From Candidatus Methanodesulfokora sp. (GTDB taxonomy: Archaea > Korarchaeota > Korarchaeia > Korarchaeales > Korarchaeaceae), in contig JAGDWR010000070.1 in assembly GCA_023269865.1 (NCBI GenBank), positions 1 through 9,674 on the forward strand: a stretch of DNA of 9,674 nt. The letters run 5' to 3'. Below, piece after piece: positions 1 through 5,710 of this stretch. Numbering within the stretch: position 1 is the first letter of the stretch; each line of letters starts with the position of its first letter. The notes beneath the pieces are model-generated. The model was not told the DNA's origin. It saw nothing but the letters and a program-made list of their open reading frames with translations, and did not search any database. The translations under genes and the position numbers were made by a program.

Positions 1-7
1 TAATGAA

Positions 8-17
8 AAACTTTAAG
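8..17 (+). promoter_or_regulatory. BRE/TATA promoter of first glycosyltransferase gene
   Basis: A CTTTAAG TATA-like box at 11-17 follows a purine-rich GAAAAA stretch (5-10) that would serve as BRE. Its centre is about 30 bases before the ATG at 44, so transcription would begin near 40 with a leader of only a few bases. The assignment rests on motif and spacing alone. Confidence 0.5.
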
Positions 18-18
18 G

Positions 19-34
19 TTCAGCGTGAGCTGAA
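19..34. promoter_or_regulatory. Perfect 6-bp inverted repeat between TATA box and start
   Basis: TTCAGC and GCTGAA flank the four bases GTGA. As DNA this is a 16-base dyad between the TATA box and the predicted start of transcription, a typical position for a repressor site. As RNA, if transcribed from further upstream, it would fold into a 6-bp stem with a GNRA-type tetraloop just ahead of the GAGGAG ribosome-binding sequence (36-41). Which role applies cannot be decided from the sequence. Confidence 0.4.
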
Positions 35-43
35 AGAGGAGCT

Positions 44-1315
44 ATGAGAGAAGCCTACATCTTGTCGGTGAGCATGGGCTACGGCCATCAGAGGACTGCT
101 TTTTCCCTCAGGCAACTGGGAAAGGTGATAAACGCAAATGATTATGAGGGGATACCTGACAAGGATAGAAACATGTGGAAACAGCTTAGATCAGGATATG
201 AGCTCATATCAAGGGTGAAGGGCATACCTATTTTGGGCGATCTTGCCTTTTCTCTTTTTGATTTATTTCAAAGGGTCCCGAAGTTTTATCCGAAGAGGGA
301 TCTATCAAAGCCCAGCTTCGCATTGAGAATTTACAGGTACATGATGAAAAGAGGCTTCGGGAAGGACCTTGTGGCAAGGCTGAAGGAGAGGCCTCTGCCG
401 ATTATATCCACCTTCTTCCTGCCTGCGTTCATGGCTGAGCACTTCGAATATCCAGAGGAGATATACTGTGTTGTATGTGATGCAGACATCTCAAGGACAT
501 GGGCTCCTTTTAATCCAAAAAGCTCGAGAATAAAGTACTTTGCCCCAAATCAGAGGGTTGTAGAGAGATTAAAGCTCTACGGGGTCAGAGAGGGGAACAT
601 ATTTCTTACGGGCTATCCCCTGCCGATGGAGAACATAGGACCTGATATGGAGATCCTGAGGGAGGACATGAGAAAAAGGCTCCCCAACCTGGATCCAAGG
701 GGGAAGTACATGGAGAAATACAGCGATCTTGTCTTTGATAGGCTTGGAAGCCTTCCAGAGAGATCGGATCATCCTCTCACAATACTCTTCTCAGTTGGAG
801 GAGCTGGAGCTCAGAAGGAGATAGGAGCTGCTATAGTGAGGAAGCTCTGCCCCATGATAAAGAGGGGGGATATAAAAGTGGTCCTCTCAGCTGGAATAAG
901 GAGGTGGGTCAGGGATTACTTTCTGAACTGCATAAAGGAGCTGAAGCTGGATGATCTCAAGGGCGAGTATGTCGACATAATATATGAGGAGAGCATAGAT
1001 GAGTACTTTGAGAGGTTCAACGAAGCCCTGAGAAAAACAGATATCCTCTGGACAAAGCCTTCTGAGCTCTCATTTTACTCAGCTCTCGGCATACCGATAA
1101 TAGCATCCCCTCCCATTGGATCCCATGAGGAGTCAAACTTGAGATGGCTGGTTAAGTCCGGATATGGGACCCCTCAGGGGGACTTGAGGTACATCGATCA
1201 GTGGCTTTTCGACTGGCTTGAAAACGGATATCTGGCTGAGATGGCAATGGAGGGATTTGTAGAGGGGGAGAAGCTGGGGACGCTTAGAATAAGAGATATA
1301 GTATTTAATGAGTAA
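44..1315 (+). CDS. GT-B-fold glycosyltransferase-like protein (MurG/MGDG-synthase type)
   Basis: A 423-residue protein resembling the MurG/monogalactosyldiacylglycerol-synthase superfamily (GT28-like), which moves a sugar from a nucleotide-sugar donor to a lipid or membrane acceptor. The N-terminal domain opens with a strand followed by SMGYGHQRTA (residues 10-19), in the place of the GGGH-type glycine loop of MGDG synthases. CDADISRTWAPF (145-156) and IFLTGYPLP (186-194) match the usual end of that domain. The C-terminal domain starts at FSVGGAGAQKEIG (249-261), and the segment from ILWTKPSELS to about residue 375 fits the donor-site region, including a SALGIP helix turn and a HEESN motif. 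No signal peptide or clear membrane helix is visible. The ATG at 44 is the only reasonable start: an in-frame TGA lies at 26-28, and GAGGAG precedes it. Donor and acceptor are unknown; an archaeal glycolipid role is inference. Confidence 0.65.
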   Translation: MREAYILSVSMGYGHQRTAFSLRQLGKVINANDYEGIPDKDRNMWKQLRSGYELISRVKGIPILGDLAFSLFDLFQRVPKFYPKRDLSKPSFALRIYRYMMKRGFGKDLVARLKERPLPIISTFFLPAFMAEHFEYPEEIYCVVCDADISRTWAPFNPKSSRIKYFAPNQRVVERLKLYGVREGNIFLTGYPLPMENIGPDMEILREDMRKRLPNLDPRGKYMEKYSDLVFDRLGSLPERSDHPLTILFSVGGAGAQKEIGAAIVRKLCPMIKRGDIKVVLSAGIRRWVRDYFLNCIKELKLDDLKGEYVDIIYEESIDEYFERFNEALRKTDILWTKPSELSFYSALGIPIIASPPIGSHEESNLRWLVKSGYGTPQGDLRYIDQWLFDWLENGYLAEMAMEGFVEGEKLGTLRIRDIVFNE

Positions 1316-1332
1316 ATTTTAAACAAATGAAG

Positions 1333-1344
1333 AAAGGTTTATAC
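1333..1344 (+). promoter_or_regulatory. BRE/TATA promoter of winged-helix gene (leaderless)
   Basis: TTTATAC at 1338-1344 is preceded by the purine stretch GAAAGG (1332-1337), a good BRE. The box centre is 26 bases before the ATG at 1367, so the first transcribed base should fall at or next to the start codon. No Shine-Dalgarno sequence precedes the ATG, which agrees with a leaderless message. The left arm of the 40-base dyad overlaps the end of this box. Confidence 0.65.
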
Positions 1345-1381
1345 TGGTTCTCTGATATACCGGTTTATGTTTAGACCAGTA
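1342..1381. promoter_or_regulatory. 40-base dyad operator candidate over promoter and start codon
   Basis: TACTGGT (1342-1348) and ACCAGTA (1375-1381) form a perfect 7-bp inverted repeat. Its centre, between 1361 and 1362, coincides exactly with the palindrome ACCGGT (1359-1364). Comparing the two 20-base halves gives 13 of 20 symmetric positions, including an ATA/TAT pair inside the arms. The dyad spans the end of the TATA box, the likely transcription start and the first codons of the winged-helix gene, so a bound protein would block transcription. The simplest reading is autorepression by the gene product. Confidence 0.6.
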
Positions 1382-1765
1382 CATGCGAGCATTCTTGATG
1401 CAATTGTAGCACATCCGGAGGGAATATCAGTGAACAAGCTGGCCAAGGAGCTCAGAGGAAAGGTATCCAGGTCAGTCCTCCTGAGGGAAATGAGGAAGAT
1501 GAGGGAGATGGGCCTCATCACAATAGGAGAGGACGAGAGACACAAGCAGAGGAGGATTGTGAGCCCGAGAAAGGAGATTGTGGAGGCTATCAAAGACTTT
1601 GGGGAGTTGGAGATAAAAAATCTGGATGAGGCAGTGAGATTAGTGAAAAATATGTTCCATGCGTATGCTGAAGCCAGAAAGAAGGTGAAAAACAAGCTGA
1701 TCTTAGAATACATGAAGCACAGGATGAAGGCGAGATTCTCAGCAATCTTGGAGGTGATAAAATGA
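1367..1765 (+). CDS. Winged-helix DNA-binding protein (MarR/PadR-like)
   Basis: A 132-residue basic protein. Residues 1-65 fit a winged helix-turn-helix: VHASILDAIVAHPEGISVNKLA (helices 1-2), SRSVLLREMRKMREMGLI as the recognition region, and a wing ITIGEDERHKQRRIVSPR (52-69) with strongly basic end. The rest is predicted helical (EIVEAIKDF, DEAVRLVKNMFHAYAEARKKV) and could form a dimerisation coiled coil. The likely role is a transcription regulator, probably acting on its own promoter through the dyad at 1342-1381. The last codons contain GGAGGTGA and the stop TGA overlaps the ATG of the next small gene (ATGA), so the two are translationally coupled and probably co-transcribed with the radical SAM gene. 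The effector, if any, is not evident. A general chromatin-type role is less likely given the operator. Confidence 0.7.
   Translation: MFRPVHASILDAIVAHPEGISVNKLAKELRGKVSRSVLLREMRKMREMGLITIGEDERHKQRRIVSPRKEIVEAIKDFGELEIKNLDEAVRLVKNMFHAYAEARKKVKNKLILEYMKHRMKARFSAILEVIK
1750..1757 (+). promoter_or_regulatory. Perfect Shine-Dalgarno sequence GGAGGTGA
   Basis: GGAGGTGA is the full complement of the conserved 3' end of archaeal 16S rRNA. It lies four bases before the ATG at 1762, ideal spacing, and is the strongest ribosome-binding site noticed in the window. It decides the start of the 45-residue gene. It sits within the last codons of the winged-helix gene. Confidence 0.8.
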
Positions 1766-1899
1766 GCAGAATATCCGTAAAAGCAGAAAATTTGAGGAAA
1801 GCAGTTGAAATTTTCATGAAGCTGAGGGAAAAATATCCTACAAGGTCGATAGAGGTTTTCGTGGTGAGCAACGATGACGAAAGTAGTGATAACAACTGA
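1762..1899 (+). CDS. Small conserved-context protein, 45 residues, unknown function
   Basis: A short reading frame of 45 codons that is easily missed. Support for expression: its ATG follows a perfect GGAGGTGA, it overlaps the upstream stop by ATGA, and the next gene's start lies inside its last 26 bases, giving a chain of three overlapping genes. The product is charged, with a helix-forming part VKAENLRKAVEIFMKLREKYP (residues 6-26), a strand-like RSIEVFVV (28-35) and an acidic tail rich in Asp, Ser and Asn. No cysteines, signal peptide or membrane segment are present. I do not recognise a family. It may be a small partner of the regulator or the radical SAM enzyme, or serve mainly to couple translation of the latter. 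It could also be a truncated remnant of a longer protein. Confidence 0.6.
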   Translation: MSRISVKAENLRKAVEIFMKLREKYPTRSIEVFVVSNDDESSDNN

Positions 1900-3343
1900 C
1901 AGAACGATGATGACAAACCATCATGGGAAGGAGTTCATCGGTTTCATGACGACAGCGCCTCCAATATTCATGCCAGAATGGCTCTGGATGAGGATATCTG
2001 CACCAAAAATTAGGACTGATGAAAGAGGGGAGCCATGGCAGGCTCCATATGGACTTAGAAAGATAGAAGCTGCCCTTCTCGATGCTGGAATTGACGCAGC
2101 TGTCATAGATCCAGATCATCTGAGCAAGCATATTGATAAAGCTAAGGTGCTGGCCATAGGTCATCACGACTACTTTGCGCTGGGGCCTCCAAGTAGTGAA
2201 TGGTGGGTTCTGACGGGAAGGGAACCGGTAAATGCAAAAAGCTTCAGAAAGCTCATGGAAAGGCCTGAAATCAAGAGAGCGAAGAGAAATGGCGCGAAGA
2301 TAATAGTAGGTGGTCCTGCTGCTTGGCAGTGGCTTTACAAACCTGATTTAATGGAGAAATGGGGAGTGGACACTGTGATAGATGGAGAGGGGGAGAGAGT
2401 AATAGTTGAGGTCGTGAGGAAAGCTCTCTCTGGGGAGGAGCTTCCGAAGTTCATTCAAGTTGGAGTTGAGGATGTTCCATCCCTTCAGCAGATACCCCTT
2501 ATAAAGAAGGCCTCTGTGAACGGGCTTGTGGAGATCTCAAGGGGATGTCCGAGGCACTGCCGTTTTTGCTCCGTCACTCTCAGGCCGCTGAGGCACTACA
2601 CTCTGGACATGATAGAGAGGGAGCTTGAGGTCAACAGAAGAGCCGGGTTAAAGGGCTGCATTCTTCACTCAGATGACGTCCTTTTATATGGCTCTGATGG
2701 CATTTATCCAAAGCCTGATCCGATAATAAAGCTCCATGAGTTGGCAAAGAAATACTTTAAAGATATTGGATGGAGCCATTTCAGCTTGTCCGCAGTCAAG
2801 TATGCCGAGGAGAACTACAGGCTGATGAGCAGGATTTCTGATATGCTCCTTGAGGATGATGACTACATTGGTGTGGAAGTTGGAATCGAGACAGGAAGCC
2901 CAGATCTAGCTGAGAGGATAATGCCAGCAAAAGCCCTTCCATACAAAGCCAGAGAGTGGCCATCTGTTGTGATAGATGCCTTCTCAATAATGCACGACTT
3001 GAGAATAGTTCCAGCAGCAACTTTAATAGTTGGAATTCCTGGAGAAAGACCTGAGGATGTCACAAAAAGCCTTGAGCTCGTGGATGAGCTTAGGCCGTAC
3101 AGGAGCTTGATAGTCCCCATGTACTTCGTCCCAATGGGTTTGCTCATGAACAAGGAATGGTACAGAGCACAGCCAACGCAGGAACAGATGGATCTGATGA
3201 AAGCCTGTTTAAGACATGATCTCTTCTGGATAGATGATCTTGCAAGATGGTATCTGAGAAAGGCTAACCCATTCCTCAGATTGTCGATAAGCCTTTTTAT
3301 ATCGCTCGTGAAGAGAGCTGCCTCTAGATATCTTTTTATATAA
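1874..3343 (+). CDS. Radical SAM protein with B12-binding-like N-terminal domain
   Basis: A 489-residue enzyme. The radical SAM cluster motif is CPRHCRFC with Cys225, Cys229 and Cys232 (CX3CX2C), which binds a [4Fe-4S] cluster and S-adenosylmethionine. Further radical SAM barrel signs are VEVGIETGSPDL (334-345) and LIVGIPGERPEDV (384-396). Residues 1-200 look like the Rossmann-type domain of B12-binding radical SAM proteins, with the typical GGPAAW (146-151) and DTVIDGEGE (166-174). However, no DxHxxG cobalamin-ligand motif is visible, so B12 binding is uncertain. The N-terminal block resembles, from memory, the archaeal MJ_0865-like group; the substrate is unknown. The ATG at 1874 follows GGTGA (1863-1867) inside the small upstream gene, so translation is probably coupled. 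ATG codons at 1907 and 1910 are in frame but would cut the conserved-looking beginning. Confidence 0.8.
   Translation: MTKVVITTDRTMMTNHHGKEFIGFMTTAPPIFMPEWLWMRISAPKIRTDERGEPWQAPYGLRKIEAALLDAGIDAAVIDPDHLSKHIDKAKVLAIGHHDYFALGPPSSEWWVLTGREPVNAKSFRKLMERPEIKRAKRNGAKIIVGGPAAWQWLYKPDLMEKWGVDTVIDGEGERVIVEVVRKALSGEELPKFIQVGVEDVPSLQQIPLIKKASVNGLVEISRGCPRHCRFCSVTLRPLRHYTLDMIERELEVNRRAGLKGCILHSDDVLLYGSDGIYPKPDPIIKLHELAKKYFKDIGWSHFSLSAVKYAEENYRLMSRISDMLLEDDDYIGVEVGIETGSPDLAERIMPAKALPYKAREWPSVVIDAFSIMHDLRIVPAATLIVGIPGERPEDVTKSLELVDELRPYRSLIVPMYFVPMGLLMNKEWYRAQPTQEQMDLMKACLRHDLFWIDDLARWYLRKANPFLRLSISLFISLVKRAASRYLFI
3333..3343 (+). promoter_or_regulatory. TATA box of trm112-like gene, inside preceding gene end
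   Basis: TTTTTATATAA covers the last codons and stop of the radical SAM gene. Its centre is about 23 bases before the ATG at 3361, slightly shorter than the usual 26, and the upstream bases are not clearly purine-rich. No Shine-Dalgarno sequence precedes 3361, which fits a leaderless message starting here, although read-through from the radical SAM gene is also possible. Confidence 0.5.
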
Positions 3344-3360
3344 CAAATGTGCTGTGACAG

Positions 3361-3735
3361 ATGCGTTACAGGCTCATGGACGTGCTCGCATGTCCTATAT
3401 GCAAGTCCTTTCCCCTGGACCTCCATGTGATAAGGGAGGAGAGAAGAGAGGCCAAGAAGGTAGAAGGAATAAAATGCGAGCTTTACTGTGGTTTTAAAAG
3501 GGGATACATCTCAGAGCTCAGAGACATGGATTGCTCCTCATGCTTTGGTATCGAGATAGAGGAGGCTGTGATAGTTTGCAGCAAATGCGGAAGGTGGTAT
3601 CCAGTGCTCGAGGGAATACCCAGAATGCTCCCGGATGAGCTGAGGAGCAGGAAGGAGGATGAGGATTTCATCTCTAATTTCAGAGATGTTCTGCCGAGGG
3701 AAGTGCTGGAGAGAGGCCCTGTTGGAAAAAGTTGA
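3361..3735 (+). CDS. Trm112-like zinc protein, methyltransferase activator subunit
   Basis: A 124-residue Trm112/UPF0434-type protein. In this family the small zinc protein binds and stabilises class I methyltransferases that modify tRNA, rRNA or release factor. Hallmarks: MRYRLMDVLACPICK at the N-terminus (Cys11, Cys14) and VCSKCGRWYPVLEGIPRMLPDEL (72-94; Cys73, Cys76), the typical second zinc half and IPxMLP ending. It is longer than the usual 55-70 residues: the middle (20-65) carries two further cysteine pairs, Cys39/Cys43 and Cys58/Cys61, so two zinc sites are possible. An acidic tail follows residue 97. No methyltransferase gene is next to it, so its partner must be encoded elsewhere. 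The gene begins 17 bases after the radical SAM stop and its end contains the promoter of thrC. Confidence 0.8.
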   Translation: MRYRLMDVLACPICKSFPLDLHVIREERREAKKVEGIKCELYCGFKRGYISELRDMDCSSCFGIEIEEAVIVCSKCGRWYPVLEGIPRMLPDELRSRKEDEDFISNFRDVLPREVLERGPVGKS

Positions 3736-3738
3736 GGG

Positions 3739-3752
3739 GAAAGAATTTAAGC
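3739..3752 (+). promoter_or_regulatory. BRE/TATA promoter of thrC (leaderless)
   Basis: TTTAAG at 3746-3751 is preceded by the purine-rich GGGGAAAGAA (3736-3745). The box centre is 25-26 bases before the ATG at 3774, matching leaderless initiation at that codon. This supports 3774 over the upstream TTG at 3732 as the thrC start, since the TTG would lie upstream of this promoter. Confidence 0.6.
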
Positions 3753-3773
3753 TTCTCGATTGCAGGAAGAGGG

Positions 3774-5006
3774 ATGTATGTCGAGAAGCTCGTCTGCTCG
3801 AGATGCGGTGAGGTGCACTATCCGGATGAGAAGGTGTTTTTCTGCAGCAGAATTGACGGAAGACTTGACATATACTATGATTATGACTCGATATCAGATG
3901 TTCTAACAAGGGATCTTATAGAGAACAGGAAAAAGGGCATATGGAGGTACAAAGAGCTCCTCCCGACAAGGGAAGAGGTCTACCTAGGGGAGGGAAACAC
4001 ACCGCTCATAAAAGCAAGAAATCTATCAGAGGAGCTTCACATCGAGATTTACCTCAAGGATGAGACAAGAAATCCAACCTGGTCCTTCAAGGACAGGCCT
4101 ATAGCTGTCGGAGTCGCAAAGGGAGTGGAGTTTGGGGTTGAAGTAGCTGTGACAGCAAGCAGCGGGAATGCAGCAGCATCTCTTGCAGCATTTTCTGCAA
4201 GAGCTGGGATAAAATCTGTTGCTTTCGTCCCTCATTTCTCCGGATTGGGCAAGGTGGCACAGTTGATCATGTACGGAGCTAAAGTTGTGAGACTTAAGTG
4301 GACCGGAAGCGAGGATCCTACCGTGAGGATGATGAAGGAGGTAGCTCTTAGGTACAACTGGTATCCAGTTCCGAGCTTTGGGCCTTTTAACCCATATCAA
4401 TTTGAGGGAAACAAGACGATATCCTATGAGATAGCTGAACAGCTTAGCTGGACCTCCCCCGACTGGATCATGATACCAGTTGGAGGAGGAGGCCTTCTAG
4501 CAGGGAGCTGGAAGGGCTTCAAGGAGTTCAGAGAGCTTGACTTCATACCAGATGTTCCAAGGATAGCAGCAGTCCAGCCCGAGGGAAATGCCCCTCTTGT
4601 CAGGGCCTTCAAGCAGGGGAGGGGGCCTTTTGATATAGAGCCATGGGGAGAGCCCCATACAATAGCCACAGGCTTGGAGGATCCTTACCCATGGGATGGA
4701 GATGCTGCATTGACTGCAATAAGGGAATCAGGGGGAACTGCCGTTTCAGTGAGTGACGATGAAATACTGGAATCACAAAAACTTCTGGCCAGAAGAGAGG
4801 GGATATTTGCAGAACCATCAGGAGTCGCATCTCTTGCAGGAATGATAAAGCTTGTTAAAGAGGGGTCAATAGATAGAGGGGATAAAATAGTGGTTTTGAT
4901 AACAGGAGGAGGGTTGAAGGACATGGATGTAATACTGGAGAGAGCTGAAATACCCCCTGTTTTGGAGCCTGATGTCAATGTTGTGATGAGCTATCTGGGG
5001 TTGTGA
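3774..5006 (+). CDS. thrC: Threonine synthase (PLP-dependent)
   Basis: A 410-residue fold-type II PLP enzyme, predicted to convert O-phospho-L-homoserine and water to L-threonine and phosphate in the cytoplasm. Numbering from the ATG at 3774: an N-terminal zinc-ribbon-like segment (Cys8, Cys11, Cys24), common in archaeal and bacterial short threonine synthases; GEGNTPLIKA (73-82); the PLP-lysine motif NPTWSFKDR with Lys106; SSGNAAASLA (129-138); the phosphate-holding glycine loop PVGGGGLLAG (235-244); RESGGTAVSVSDDEI (317-331); EPSGVASLAG (347-356); and TGGGLKD near the end. The motif has Trp where most threonine synthases have Gly (NPTGSFKDR), so a threonine-synthase-like paralogue with a different substrate remains possible. 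A TTG start at 3732 would add 14 residues, but promoter position and the zinc-ribbon beginning favour 3774. The isomerase gene follows after three bases, so both are probably co-transcribed. Confidence 0.8.
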   Translation: MYVEKLVCSRCGEVHYPDEKVFFCSRIDGRLDIYYDYDSISDVLTRDLIENRKKGIWRYKELLPTREEVYLGEGNTPLIKARNLSEELHIEIYLKDETRNPTWSFKDRPIAVGVAKGVEFGVEVAVTASSGNAAASLAAFSARAGIKSVAFVPHFSGLGKVAQLIMYGAKVVRLKWTGSEDPTVRMMKEVALRYNWYPVPSFGPFNPYQFEGNKTISYEIAEQLSWTSPDWIMIPVGGGGLLAGSWKGFKEFRELDFIPDVPRIAAVQPEGNAPLVRAFKQGRGPFDIEPWGEPHTIATGLEDPYPWDGDAALTAIRESGGTAVSVSDDEILESQKLLARREGIFAEPSGVASLAGMIKLVKEGSIDRGDKIVVLITGGGLKDMDVILERAEIPPVLEPDVNVVMSYLGL

Positions 5007-5009
5007 AAA

Positions 5010-5636
5010 ATGGATGTGGAGATAGATCTTCCTTATATTCTGGTGAATGGAAGGAGATTTAAAGGAGATGTGAGGAGAATAGAGGATCTAAGGCCAGTTC
5101 TGATGGAGCCAGTGAGCGAGGAAGGAGATGCGTACTACATGTTCAGGGACGTGAAACCGGTTCACGAGACTCTCAGATATGATATAACAGTAATTCCAGC
5201 CAGAAATTTGGGAAAGGAGTTCATAAAGACGATGGGGCACTATCATGACGGTTCCTATCCTGAGCTATACGGCGTCCTTAGAGGAGAGGCTTTGTTCATC
5301 CTGCAGAGAAGAGCTGGAAGGGACGATGTCCTGGATGATTTGGTGCTCATAAGAGCAGGAGAAGGTGATATCATCAGGATACCGCCATATTACGGGCATG
5401 TGACAGTGAATATATCCAGAAAAACTCTTGTGCTCGAGAATATTGTCTGCAGAAAGTGCAAGTCAATCTACGAGCCCTACATAAGGATGAGAGGAGCTGC
5501 TGTATACGTTACTGTTGATGGAATTTTGAGGAACAACAGATACAACTACATCCCGGAGATCAGAGAGGAGAAGCCGGAGAGGGGTAACGTTCTCGGGTTG
5601 AGCAAGCTGGATCTCCTTAAGCTGTGTCCAACCTGA
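5010..5636 (+). CDS. pgiA: Cupin-type glucose-6-phosphate isomerase
   Basis: A 208-residue protein of the archaeal cupin phosphoglucose isomerase family, which interconverts glucose-6-phosphate and fructose-6-phosphate using a bound divalent metal. The family core TVIPARNLGKEFIKTMGHYH runs over residues 60-79, followed by PELYGVLRGEA. Expected metal ligands are His77, His79, Glu85 and, in the second cupin motif PPYYGHVTVN (125-134), His130. The length is near the usual 190 residues, and the C-terminal block IYEPYIRMRGAAVYV (153-167) also fits the family. Cys147 and Cys150 form a CX2C pair that I do not recall as a family feature. The gene starts three bases after thrC, with only a weak GTGA ahead of the ATG, so translation likely depends on thrC. 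A glycolytic or gluconeogenic role is expected; its pairing with threonine synthesis has no obvious metabolic reason. Confidence 0.85.
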   Translation: MDVEIDLPYILVNGRRFKGDVRRIEDLRPVLMEPVSEEGDAYYMFRDVKPVHETLRYDITVIPARNLGKEFIKTMGHYHDGSYPELYGVLRGEALFILQRRAGRDDVLDDLVLIRAGEGDIIRIPPYYGHVTVNISRKTLVLENIVCRKCKSIYEPYIRMRGAAVYVTVDGILRNNRYNYIPEIREEKPERGNVLGLSKLDLLKLCPT

Positions 5637-5683
5637 CTATTCCCTGTAGAAAAATGCAGTTATAACTTATACTTAGGCTTTAT

Positions 5684-5690
5684 AAAAAAA
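5684..5690 (-). terminator. T-run terminator after ribbon-helix-helix gene
   Basis: Read on the minus strand this is TTTTTTT, located 20 bases beyond the stop codon of the gene ending at 5711. Archaeal transcription ends at such T-runs without needing a hairpin. It lies in the 74-base gap between two converging genes. On the plus strand I see no comparable T-run after the isomerase gene, whose transcript may extend into the opposing gene. Confidence 0.55.
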
Positions 5691-5710
5691 GAATGTAGGG
5701 TCAGTTCCTC

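Noticed and set aside
1339..1713. 124-codon minus-strand open frame opposite the winged-helix gene
   Set aside because: Low-complexity Ser/Leu/Phe-rich translation, typical of the antisense of a real gene; the plus-strand product has a clear fold and a promoter.
2863..3426. 187-codon minus-strand open frame opposite the radical SAM gene
   Set aside because: It lies against a well-supported enzyme, shows no domain and crosses into the trm112-like gene.
5678..5691. CTTTATAAAAAAAG as a plus-strand promoter
   Set aside because: No plus-strand gene follows; the same bases read on the minus strand are a T-run placed well for termination.
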